NCBI RefSeq assembly: GCF_006542275.1
Contig: NZ_CP041217.1
Location: 4,280,501 to 4,344,500 of the forward strand
Source: Saccharibacillus brassicae
GTDB taxonomy: Bacteria > Bacillota > Bacilli > Paenibacillales > Paenibacillaceae
Direction: 5' to 3'
DNA length: 64,000 bases
The translations under genes and the position numbers were made by a program. Positions within the stretch are counted from its first letter, which is position 1; each line of letters starts with the position of its first letter. Under the pieces are notes generated by a model, which worked only from the letters and a program-made list of their open reading frames with translations, was not told the origin of the DNA and searched no databases. Shown piece after piece: positions 17,214-25,018 of this stretch.

Positions 17214-19757
17214 TTGAACGAAATCAAATGGGAATTGAACGAATGGACTTTCCGGGAAGCCGGACAGCAGGAATGGCAGCCGGCGGTCGTGCCGGGCTGC
17301 GTGCACAGCGATCTGTATCGGAACGGGCAGATTCCCGATCCGTATTACGGCACGAACGAACACGATTTGCAGTGGATCGACAAGCGCGACTGGGAGTACG
17401 AGACGACGTTCACCGTGCCCGGCGACTTGCTGCGCCAAGACAACGTCAGCCTCGTGTTCGACGGACTGGACACGTATGCGGACGTCGAGCTGAACGGACG
17501 GCGCATCCTGTCCGCCGACAACATGTTCCGCACGTGGAACGTGCAGGTCAAGACGCATCTGACGGAAGGCGAGAACCGGCTGCGCATCGTGCTCCGTTCG
17601 CCGATCAACGAAGACCTGCCGAAGCTTGAGCGGCTCGGGTACGGACTGCCTGCCGCCAACGACCAATCGGAACTCGGCGGGCTCGGCGACAAGCGGGTCA
17701 GCGTGTTCGCGCGCAAAGCGCCGTATCATTACGGATGGGACTGGGGCCCGCGCTTCGTCACGAGCGGCATCTGGCGCGCGGTGCGTCTGGAAGGCTGGAC
17801 GGGCGTGCGCATCACCGACCTGTTTATCCGCCAGGACGAAGTAAGCGCGTCGCAGGCCAAGCTGACCGCGCTGCTGACGATCGAATCGGATCGCGATTTC
17901 GAAGGGCGCCTGCGCCTGTCCGCGGAAGGATTCGAAGTCCAGCATACGGAAGCGATCCGTCTCGGCGACAACACGGTACGTCTGGAGTTCGCGCTAGACG
18001 ATCCGAAGCTGTGGTGGTCGAGAGGGCTCGGCGACGCGCATCTGTATACGTTCAAGGCCGAGCTGCTCGAAGGCGAATCGGTCAGCGCGTCCAAGAGTGC
18101 GCGGACCGGCCTGCGCAGCGTCAAGCTGAAGCGGGAAAAAGACGGCGCCGGCGCTTCGTTCTACATCGAGCTGAACGGCGTGCCGGTCTTCGCCAAAGGC
18201 GCGAACCATATTCCGAACGACAACTTCGAGACGGACGTGACGCGCGAGCGGTACCGGTACGAGATCGTCTCCGCGGCCGAAGCGAACATGAACATGCTGC
18301 GGGTGTGGGGCGGCGGCATCTATGAAGAAGACGCTTTCTACGAGCTGTGCGACGAGTACGGCATCATGGTCTGGCAGGACTTCATGTTCGCCTGCAGCAT
18401 GTATCCGGGCGACGAAGACTTCCTGGAAAGCGTTCGCCACGAAGCGGAAGACAATGTCCGCCGGCTGCGCAACCACCCGAGCATCGTGCTCTGGTGCGGC
18501 AACAACGAGATCGATTCGGCGTGGGCGCATTATATTCCGGACGGCGGTTGGGGCTGGAAAAAAGACTATACGCCGGAGCAGCAAAACGTCATCTGGGCCG
18601 ATTACGAAGCGATTTTCCATCGCCTGCTGCCGAATGCGATCTCCAAGCTCGCGCCGGGCGCGGAATACTGGCCTTCGTCGCCGCTCGTCTCGCTGTCGAA
18701 CGACGAGAACCAGCACGCGCATCCGGGCACGTCGGAAGGCGATATCCATTATTGGGGCGTGTGGCACAACTCCGAACCGTTCGAGAACTACAACAAATAC
18801 ATCGGCCGCTTCATGAGCGAATACGGCTTCCAATCGTTCCCCGAGCACAAATCGGTGCTGCAATACGCACCGGAAGACGCGCTGCAGCTCGATTCGAAGA
18901 TCATGCTCGCGCATCAGAAAAACGGCCGCGGCAATTTCCTGATCAAGGAATACATGGACAAATATCTGCCGGAACCGAAAGACTTCGTCTCGTTCCTGTA
19001 CATGAGCCAGGTGCTGCAGGCCGAAGCGATGAAATCGGCGATCGAAGCGCACCGCCGCAGCATGCCGTACTGCATGGGCACGCTGTACTGGCAGATGAAC
19101 GACAGCTGGCCGGTCGCTTCCTGGTCGGGCATCGACTATTACGGCCGCTGGAAAGCGCTGCATTACTACGCGCGCCGCAGCTTCCGCGACCTGTCGGTCT
19201 CGATCGACGGCACCAACGGGGAAGATTTGAACTTCCATATTCTCAACGACGGCTTGAGCGCCCAATCGGTATCGCTGAGACTCCGGCTCGTAGGCTTCGG
19301 AGGCAGCGTTCACAGCGAGCAGGTGCTGAACCTTGAAGCGTCCGCGAACAGCGCCGCGAAGGTCTATTCGGTCACAGCGGCCGAGCTGCTCGGCGAAGAA
19401 GTGCCGGAGCGCACCGTGCTGGTGGCCGAACTGGAACAGGGAGGCCGCATTCTCGATCAGCGGACGCACTACTTCGTGTCCGCGCGCGAAATCGAGCTGT
19501 CGGCGCCGAATATCGTCGTCAGCCGTACGGACGACGGCGAAGGCCGATCGACGTTCACGCTGGAGACGGACGCGCTGGCCAAGCAGGTATGGCTGTCCGC
19601 CGAAGCGGAAGGCGTCTTCACGGACAATTACTTCGACCTTGTGCCGGGCGAACCGGTCACGGTCGAGTTCCAGGCCCGCCGCGAAGACGGCACGCTGTCC
19701 CACGGCTCCGCCGGAGCCGTCGAAGTCAAATCGATGGCCGATTTCATCAAGCTGTAA
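17214..19757 (+). CDS. Glycoside hydrolase family 2 beta-mannosidase
   Basis: Releases mannose from the non-reducing end of beta-mannosides, probably mannobiose or N-glycan-type oligomers, inside the cell (no signal peptide). The 847-residue protein has the GH2 sugar-binding domain (about 1-190; VPGCVHSDLYRNGQIPDPYYG and YHYGWDWGPRFVTSGIW are mannosidase-specific), an Ig-like domain, a TIM barrel (about 310-620) and a C-terminal beta domain. The acid/base is E432 in WCGNNEI and the nucleophile E536 in SEYGFQ. I place the start at TTG 17214 because GGGGAGG lies eight bases upstream and family homology begins at NEIKWELNEW; an in-frame GTG at 17166 (16 residues longer) is the alternative. Confidence 0.9.
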   Translation: MNEIKWELNEWTFREAGQQEWQPAVVPGCVHSDLYRNGQIPDPYYGTNEHDLQWIDKRDWEYETTFTVPGDLLRQDNVSLVFDGLDTYADVELNGRRILSADNMFRTWNVQVKTHLTEGENRLRIVLRSPINEDLPKLERLGYGLPAANDQSELGGLGDKRVSVFARKAPYHYGWDWGPRFVTSGIWRAVRLEGWTGVRITDLFIRQDEVSASQAKLTALLTIESDRDFEGRLRLSAEGFEVQHTEAIRLGDNTVRLEFALDDPKLWWSRGLGDAHLYTFKAELLEGESVSASKSARTGLRSVKLKREKDGAGASFYIELNGVPVFAKGANHIPNDNFETDVTRERYRYEIVSAAEANMNMLRVWGGGIYEEDAFYELCDEYGIMVWQDFMFACSMYPGDEDFLESVRHEAEDNVRRLRNHPSIVLWCGNNEIDSAWAHYIPDGGWGWKKDYTPEQQNVIWADYEAIFHRLLPNAISKLAPGAEYWPSSPLVSLSNDENQHAHPGTSEGDIHYWGVWHNSEPFENYNKYIGRFMSEYGFQSFPEHKSVLQYAPEDALQLDSKIMLAHQKNGRGNFLIKEYMDKYLPEPKDFVSFLYMSQVLQAEAMKSAIEAHRRSMPYCMGTLYWQMNDSWPVASWSGIDYYGRWKALHYYARRSFRDLSVSIDGTNGEDLNFHILNDGLSAQSVSLRLRLVGFGGSVHSEQVLNLEASANSAAKVYSVTAAELLGEEVPERTVLVAELEQGGRILDQRTHYFVSAREIELSAPNIVVSRTDDGEGRSTFTLETDALAKQVWLSAEAEGVFTDNYFDLVPGEPVTVEFQARREDGTLSHGSAGAVEVKSMADFIKL

Positions 19758-19817
19758 CGCGAAGCGTTCATGCGTCCACGCGGGCGCAGATTCCGCCCGC
19801 TGCGGCAAGCAGACAAG

Positions 19818-19855
19818 CAGCCGCCGATCCCCCCCAGGGAATCGGCGGCTGTTTG
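19818..19855 (+). terminator. Probable terminator after the GH2 gene
   Basis: CAGCCGCCGAT and ATCGGCGGCTG form an 11-base stem; the T-tract is short (GTTTGG), so termination may be partial. Confidence 0.65.
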
Positions 19856-19885
19856 GCGTTCGCGCCGCGAAGGCGATCTTCCGAC

Positions 19886-19915
19886 TTGTTCCGTCGATCG
19901 GTGGAAGCTTATAAT
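19886..19915 (+). promoter_or_regulatory. Thioesterase gene promoter
   Basis: TTGTTC (19886-19891), 18-base spacer, perfect TATAAT (19910-19915). Confidence 0.6.
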
Positions 19916-19956
19916 GAACGAACGAGCGTTTACCCTGAGAAAAAAGGAAGTGCAGC

Positions 19957-20487
19957 ATGCAGCCCATACCGATTCGAACGACGCGCAGCTACAAAATGGC
20001 CCGCGTTTTCCCGACCGACGTCAACAGCTACCAGACGCTGTTCGGCGGCCGGCTGATGGCGTATATCGACGATATCGCGTCGATCGCCGCCGCCAAATTG
20101 TCGCGCGCCAATACGATTACCGCTTCGACGGACTCCGTCGATTTTCTGTACCCGATCTACATGACGGATTCCGTCACGCTGGAAGCATTCGTCACCTGGA
20201 CGGGCCGCAGCTCGATGGAGACGTTCGTCAAAGTCATACGCGAAGATCTCAAAAGCGGCGAGCGCCAGATCGCGGCCACGGCGTTTCTGACATTCGTCGC
20301 GATGGACGACCACGGCCGCAAGATCGAAGTCGCGCCCGTCGTGCCGGAGACGGAAGAAGAGCAGAAGCTGCACGACAGCGCGCCCGAGCGGGCGCTGATG
20401 CGCAAGCAGCGCCGCGAAGCGAGCCGCGCGTTAGCCGAATTTTTGACTTCGCGCTATCCGTGGGAGCCGGAACACGAAGCCGATTGA
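19957..20487 (+). CDS. Acyl-CoA thioesterase, YkhA-type hotdog protein
   Basis: Hydrolyses acyl-CoA to free acid and CoA; cytoplasmic hotdog-fold oligomer. The 176-residue length fits the bacterial YkhA/YciA group. Motifs: FPTDVNSYQTLFGGRLMAYIDDIASIAAAKLS (about 18-49, hotdog helix with the catalytic Asp region), TASTDSVDFLYP and the FVTWTGRSSMETFVKV strand. The C-terminal 40 residues are charged and poorly conserved. ATG at 19957 follows AAGGAAG. Probably monocistronic. Substrate chain length cannot be told from sequence. Confidence 0.9.
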   Translation: MQPIPIRTTRSYKMARVFPTDVNSYQTLFGGRLMAYIDDIASIAAAKLSRANTITASTDSVDFLYPIYMTDSVTLEAFVTWTGRSSMETFVKVIREDLKSGERQIAATAFLTFVAMDDHGRKIEVAPVVPETEEEQKLHDSAPERALMRKQRREASRALAEFLTSRYPWEPEHEAD

Positions 20488-20730
20488 AGCGGAAACGTCC
20501 GGCTTTATAGAAACCAGCTTTATTTTATTCACCTACTTGTAAAAGTGTGAATGATCGTTTAGAATGTAACCAGAGCTGAAAGCCGCAGGGCTTGCGAAAG
20601 TTTGCGAAACGGAATGAAGCGCCCATTCTTTTTACGAAAAAAGAAGAGGCGGCCCTACCGTGACAACTTTCACAGGCAGCGGATAGAAAAAGGTTTAAAC
20701 TAAGACTATCAAAATACAAATGAATAAAGG

Positions 20731-20880
20731 ATCTTCGGGGTAGGGTGAAATTCCCGACCGGCGGTAATGGTTCGCTTACGCGAACTTGGCCCGCGACTCC
20801 CGCGGCGTCTTCGAGAAGAAGCCGCGGGACTGATCTGGTGAGATTCCAGAGCCGACGGTACAGTCCGGATGGGAGAAGAT
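20731..20880 (+). ncRNA. FMN riboswitch (RFN element)
   Basis: The conserved FMN aptamer is complete: the 5' part ATCTTCGGGGTAGGGTGAAA with TTCCCGACCGGCGGT, a variable GC-rich P6-type arm (about 20800-20834; CCCGCGGC / GCCGCGGG), then CTGATCTGGTGAGATTCCAG, GCCGACGGT, ACAGTCCGGATG and the closing GGGAGAAGAT. P1 pairs ATCTTC with GAAGAT. FMN binding should stabilise the downstream terminator (20992-21028) and switch off the EamA gene. A possible promoter is GTGACA (20660-20665) with TAGAAA (20684-20689); it is weak. The 240 bases between the thioesterase gene and the aptamer hold no gene. Confidence 0.95.
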
Positions 20881-20910
20881 CAAGCGCAGACATGTCGGTG
20901 TCCGTATACG

Positions 20911-20936
20911 GCAGGTTTATTTATGGAACCTGCCGC
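20911..20936 (+). other. Hairpin in the riboswitch expression platform
   Basis: GGCAGGTT and AACCTGCC are perfect complements around TTATTTATGG, between the aptamer and the terminator. It may belong to the antiterminator path, but its arms do not obviously compete with the terminator stem. Confidence 0.5.
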
Positions 20937-20991
20937 AGCTGCCCGCCGCATATTTGGCCTGCCGCTCGACCCTTCGATTGACGTAAAAACC

Positions 20992-21028
20992 GCCCCGAAC
21001 GCCGGATCTTCCGGCTTCGGGGCTTTTT
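20992..21028 (+). terminator. Riboswitch-controlled terminator
   Basis: GCCCCGAA and TTCGGGGC enclose an inner GCCGG/CCGGC stem and are followed by TTTTT, 42 bases before the EamA start. Position and strength fit a transcription attenuator for the FMN riboswitch. Confidence 0.88.
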
Positions 21029-21069
21029 GCGCACGGGATCCCCCTTATTCGGATGAGGAGACTAGGGAA

Positions 21070-22077
21070 ATGACAACCGACAATCGTAATCACTTGAGTC
21101 AAGCAAACACGGGAGGGAACGGATCTTCATTTTTCTCCAGAGCCGGCAGCGGCTTCTGGTTGATCGTATTGGGAGCGGCGCTCTGGGGCGTCGATCCGCT
21201 GTTCCGTATCCTGCTGCTGGAATCGATGACTTCGTCGCAGATCGTTCTGCTCGAACACGTCATCATCGCTTTGTTCGTGACTCCGATTCTGTGGAGAAAC
21301 CGCGCGGAACTGAAAGGTCTCGGCCTGCGGCACGTCGGCGCGCTGCTGTTCATCTCGTGGGGCGGCTCCGCTCTCGCAACGTTGATGTTCACGCTTGCGC
21401 TTCAGCATGCGGGCGGCGCCTTCAACACGGTGCTGCTGCTGCAAAAGCTGCAGCCGCTGTTCGCCATCATCCTGGCGCACTTCATGCTCAAGGAATCGCT
21501 GCCGCGCCGCTTCGGCCCGCTGCTGCTGGTCGCGCTGTTCGGTACGTATCTGCTGACATTCGGCTTCACGATGCCGGTCGGCCATGCCGGCGAGTTTTTC
21601 CAGCTCGGCAGTCTGCTCGCGCTGGGCGCCGCCGCCCTGTGGGGCGGATCGACGGTCATGGGCCGCTTTATGGTCGGCAAGCTCAAATACGAGACGGTCA
21701 CTTCGCTGCGCTTCATTCTGGCACTGCCGCTGCTGCTGGCCATCACGGCCGGGGAAGGCGCCGCCTGGGCGCTGCCGGCCGGAGGCATCGCGCTGACGCT
21801 TGTCGGCGTCAACCTGCTGCTGCAGGCGCTGCTGCCGGGCCTGCTCAGCCTGCTCGCCTATTACAAAGGACTCAAAACGACCAAAGCGTCGGTCGCGACG
21901 CTGGCCGAGCTCAGCTTCCCGATGGTCGGAGTGCTGATCAACTGGCTGTACGGCGGAGAAGTCGTGACGTCGGCGCAGATCGTCGGGTTTATCCTGATCT
22001 GGTCGGTTCTGTTCATTATCTCCCGTCAACAGACGCAGGAGATCGGGCCGAAAAGCCTGTCCCAACAAGCGGCCTGA
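21070..22077 (+). CDS. EamA-family (DMT) transporter under FMN riboswitch control, putative riboflavin importer
   Basis: A 335-residue inner-membrane protein with about ten transmembrane segments in two EamA repeats (about 25-155 and 170-310). The first helix contains GAALWGVDPLFRILLLE; the repeat features LLLQKLQPLFAIILAHFMLKE (helix 4) and LAELSFPMVGVLINWLYGGE (helix 9) are typical of drug/metabolite transporters. Because an FMN riboswitch directly precedes it, riboflavin or a flavin precursor is the likely substrate; EamA-type flavin transporters (RibN, ImpX) are known in other bacteria. ATG at 21070 is used because upstream in-frame codons lie inside the terminator. GAGGAG is 11 bases upstream. 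Transcription stops at the hairpin at 22098. Confidence 0.85.
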   Translation: MTTDNRNHLSQANTGGNGSSFFSRAGSGFWLIVLGAALWGVDPLFRILLLESMTSSQIVLLEHVIIALFVTPILWRNRAELKGLGLRHVGALLFISWGGSALATLMFTLALQHAGGAFNTVLLLQKLQPLFAIILAHFMLKESLPRRFGPLLLVALFGTYLLTFGFTMPVGHAGEFFQLGSLLALGAAALWGGSTVMGRFMVGKLKYETVTSLRFILALPLLLAITAGEGAAWALPAGGIALTLVGVNLLLQALLPGLLSLLAYYKGLKTTKASVATLAELSFPMVGVLINWLYGGEVVTSAQIVGFILIWSVLFIISRQQTQEIGPKSLSQQAA

Positions 22078-22097
22078 CCGTAAATGTACAGTCCTAC

Positions 22098-22137
22098 AGA
22101 CGTTTCGCCGGGAAAGCCCGGGAAACGTCTTTTGTTT
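22098..22137 (+). terminator. Terminator after the EamA gene
   Basis: AGACGTTTC pairs with GAAACGTCT around an inner CCGGG/CCCGG stem; followed by TTTGTTTT. Confidence 0.85.
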
Positions 22138-22173
22138 TGGGCCGCCGTTCGGGCCGGCGGCGGTCGCTCTGAA

Positions 22174-22202
22174 TTGTTCGATGTGTGCGCCGAACCTATG
22201 TT
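22174..22202 (+). promoter_or_regulatory. Possible esterase gene promoter
   Basis: TTGTTC (22174-22179), 17-base spacer, TATGTT (22197-22202); a TATGAT overlaps at 22202-22207 but would give a 22-base spacer. Confidence 0.4.
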
Positions 22203-22291
22203 ATGATAGACGTATTCGCGCAATTTTTGCCGGGCCGACAACGCTGTCGATGACCTGCTTATCTTATATAGACGAAACGGAGAGACTCCTC

Positions 22292-23131
22292 ATGAATACC
22301 CAAAAAACCTGGTCGGCGGTCAGCGCCGACCGTCCGTTTGTCCGGCTCGTTCCGGACGTGCAGTTCGCCCAATTCGCGGGCGGCAAGACGCTCAGCCTGA
22401 ACCTGCTGCTGCCGGCTTCCGACCGGCCCGTGCCGCTGATCCTGTGGATCGTCGGCGGGGCCTGGGTCAGCTGCAACGCGGCGCGGAACCTGCCGCAGCT
22501 CGTGCGCTTCGCGGAGCAGGGCTACGCCGTCGCCGCGATCGAATACCGCCTCGCGCACGAAGCGCGCTTTCCGGCGCAGATCGAAGACGCCAAAAGCGCG
22601 CTGCGCTTCCTGCGCGCCAATGCGGCCAAATACGGCATCGACGCCGACCGAATCGGCGTATGGGGCCATTCCGCCGGCGGACAGCTGGCGGCGCTGCTGG
22701 GCGTGACCGGCGGATCGCCCGAATACGAGACGGCCGACCATCTCCAGCAGTCGACCCGGGTGCGGGCGGTCGCCGAATTCAGCGGCCCGATCGATATCGA
22801 ACTGGACTTCCAGAGCGAATACCATATGCCGGTCATGGCGATGATGCTCGGCGGCACGATCCGCATGAAGCCGGAACTTGCGCGCAGCACGAATCCGATC
22901 GCCTACCTGGACGGCCGCGAAGTGCCGCCGTTCCTGATCATGCACGGCGATGCCGATACGACCGTCCCGCTGCGGCAGAGCCAGCTGCTGCACGATGCCC
23001 TGACGGAAGCCGGCGTCTCTTCCGAATTCTGCGTGCTGGAAGGCACGGGCCATTCCACCGCCGAGCTGCTGACGCGCGGCGACGTGCTGGACAAAGTCGG
23101 CGAATTTTTCGACCTGCACCTTAAATCGTAA
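22292..23131 (+). CDS. Alpha/beta hydrolase, esterase/lipase (BD-FAE/HSL-like)
   Basis: Cytoplasmic carboxylesterase-like enzyme of 279 residues. The oxyanion-hole segment is IVGGAWVSC (about 52-60, a GGA(W/F) variant of HGGG). The nucleophile elbow is GVWGHSAGGQLAA (Ser near 129), with the catalytic Asp in MHGDADTTVP (about 216) and His in EGTGHSTAE (about 252). The FLRANAAKYGIDADRIG stretch before the elbow is characteristic of the BD-FAE group. The start at 22292 is preceded by CGGAGAG. The natural ester is unknown; feruloyl/acetyl xylan-type substrates are possible given the nearby glycosidase but unproven. Confidence 0.88.
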   Translation: MNTQKTWSAVSADRPFVRLVPDVQFAQFAGGKTLSLNLLLPASDRPVPLILWIVGGAWVSCNAARNLPQLVRFAEQGYAVAAIEYRLAHEARFPAQIEDAKSALRFLRANAAKYGIDADRIGVWGHSAGGQLAALLGVTGGSPEYETADHLQQSTRVRAVAEFSGPIDIELDFQSEYHMPVMAMMLGGTIRMKPELARSTNPIAYLDGREVPPFLIMHGDADTTVPLRQSQLLHDALTEAGVSSEFCVLEGTGHSTAELLTRGDVLDKVGEFFDLHLKS

Positions 23132-23160
23132 ATTGCAAATCGCGAATTTCAAACACAAAA

Positions 23161-23196
23161 AGGCCCGGCGGATCGCTTCCGCCGGGCCTTTTTTTT
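23161..23196. terminator. Bidirectional terminator between the esterase and PLD genes
   Basis: AGGCCCGGCGGA and TCCGCCGGGCCT form a 12-base perfect stem, with TTTTTTTT on the plus strand and TTTTTG on the minus strand. Confidence 0.92.
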
Positions 23197-23245
23197 ATCG
23201 AGTCCAAATCTTCCGCCTCACCAAATCTTCCGCTGCATCCAAACC

Positions 23246-24796
23246 TCAGAACGTCGTGAAGCCCGCCCGCATCTGAATACGGTACACGATGTCTTTGAGC
23301 CACGTCGTCGGTTCCAGATGTTCTTCGAGGTCGAGCGTGTACTCGGCGCCGTCGTTGGTCCAGATCCGCTCGAAATAAGCGCGAATTCCGTCCATCAATT
23401 CGGTGTCCGCCGCCGCTTCGACAAACAGGTCGTTCTCCAGGTTGTAATCTTTCAGATTGCGCGGCGTGAAGTTGGTGGAGCCGGCCAGCACGCTGCTGTC
23501 GCCGGTTTGACGGTCCACGAAGATCATTTTGGAATGGTACTGTTCTTTGGTCGTGTTGTACCAGCGAATCGCGATTTTGTCCGGCGCTTCCTTGTGCAGG
23601 CCGGCCGCGACAGGGCGGTTCGGGATACCGATTTTGTCCCGGCCGAACGCATTCTCGTTCGGATCGAGCACGAGCCGCACTTCCGCGCCCCGATCCGCCG
23701 CCGCGCCGAGTCTTTCCAGCACTTTTTTGTCCGCGAGATAGAACATGCCCATCCAGATCGTGTCGCCGGACACGGCGCTGTCGATCTCCTGCAGCACCCG
23801 GTCGTACACTTTGCCTTCCGTCAAATACTGCACCGCATATTGGCCGTCCGTGCCGGCCCCCTCGTCGGCCGTATAGACCGGAAGCGTCCCGCCGCCCGAC
23901 ATGTCGAGCACCGCCTGCTCCGCTTGAAGCATGTCGCCGATGATCGGGCCGTCGACTTCAAGCGCGATATTCGAATGGTAGGCGCTGGCATCGTGGATAT
24001 TGCCGCTGGAGACGATCGCGCTTTTCTCCGTAATGAACGCTTTGCGATGGTTTGCTTTGACGTTCAGCAGCTTCAGATACGAACGCATCGTGATGTCCGG
24101 GCCTTCGGTCGCCATCAGGTTCGGCACCCAGCCGCTGCCCGACTGGCCGAACCACTGGATAAACGTGCGCCAGACCGCCGAATAGGCCGGCGTGGAATCG
24201 CGCAGCGGATCGACGTCGGTAATGACCACCCGGATGCCGGCCTGCTTGAGGCTTTCGAGCAGGGCATTCGGCGCCGAACCGTAGTTGGTATTGACCTCGT
24301 CCGTGATAAACACGATATCGAGCTCGGGCACCGCCTGTTTGCGTTCGATCAGCGCTTTGGCCAGCTTGGCGCTGACTTTGGGATACTGCTGGTCTTCGTG
24401 CGTGTAATCGTTGAACAGAAAAACGTCGATGACGATAAACCGTTCCGCTTCGCCGATCAGCTCGATCGTCCGGTCGAAAATTTGCCTCTCCTGCGTAAAC
24501 TCGCGCGTCTGCGCCGGATACGTGAGGTCGTACAGAAAATCGACCCGGTCCGTGCGATAGACGGGGCTTGCGTACGAAACGCCGTCCGGCAGCGGTTTGT
24601 TCATCTGGTAGACGATGACCGCCAGCAGCCATACGACGAGCAGCAGGAGCGCGGTGCGAATGATCCGTCCCCTGGAAAAAGGAGCGCGGGAACCCCGGAC
24701 GCGCCTGCCCGGTCTGTGCCTGGTTTCTTTGTGCCTTCCCGCCGCCCGCATGATGGTCGAGCTTCGGTGCGTCGTCCATGATTCTTCGTTGCGCAT
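23246..24796 (-). CDS. Membrane-anchored phospholipase D-family protein
   Basis: A 516-residue protein with a basic N-terminus, one transmembrane segment (about 46-64; RTALLLLVVWLLAVIVYQM) and two PLD repeats. The second repeat has a full HxK(x)4D: YHSKMIFVDRQTGDSSVLAGSTNF (about 427-450). The first is degenerate: NHRKAFITEKSAIVSSGNIHD keeps H-x-K but has E for the expected D. The same organisation is found in Bacillus cardiolipin-synthase-like or PLDc_N proteins. It may act on phospholipids or a phosphodiester in the envelope; the loss of one Asp leaves activity uncertain. Start ATG 24796 follows GGAAGG at about 11 bases. Confidence 0.8.
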   Translation of the reverse strand: MRNEESWTTHRSSTIMRAAGRHKETRHRPGRRVRGSRAPFSRGRIIRTALLLLVVWLLAVIVYQMNKPLPDGVSYASPVYRTDRVDFLYDLTYPAQTREFTQERQIFDRTIELIGEAERFIVIDVFLFNDYTHEDQQYPKVSAKLAKALIERKQAVPELDIVFITDEVNTNYGSAPNALLESLKQAGIRVVITDVDPLRDSTPAYSAVWRTFIQWFGQSGSGWVPNLMATEGPDITMRSYLKLLNVKANHRKAFITEKSAIVSSGNIHDASAYHSNIALEVDGPIIGDMLQAEQAVLDMSGGGTLPVYTADEGAGTDGQYAVQYLTEGKVYDRVLQEIDSAVSGDTIWMGMFYLADKKVLERLGAAADRGAEVRLVLDPNENAFGRDKIGIPNRPVAAGLHKEAPDKIAIRWYNTTKEQYHSKMIFVDRQTGDSSVLAGSTNFTPRNLKDYNLENDLFVEAAADTELMDGIRAYFERIWTNDGAEYTLDLEEHLEPTTWLKDIVYRIQMRAGFTTF

Positions 24797-25018
24797 CCCC
24801 GTTCATCCTTCCCTTTGCGATTGGCAAGCTTGCACAATCGCGCTAACTGTATATAACAACAAGCAAGCTAAATGAAGCACTACGAGGGACGGGAAGACGC
24901 AAAAGAATCCGGCAACTGGATTTCCCCTATTTTTTAGACAAAATTTGAGATAAAATACGGGATATGCAGTTGGGTTGGGCCGTTTTACGGATTATGCAAA
25001 AACGAAAGGGAGTCCGCT

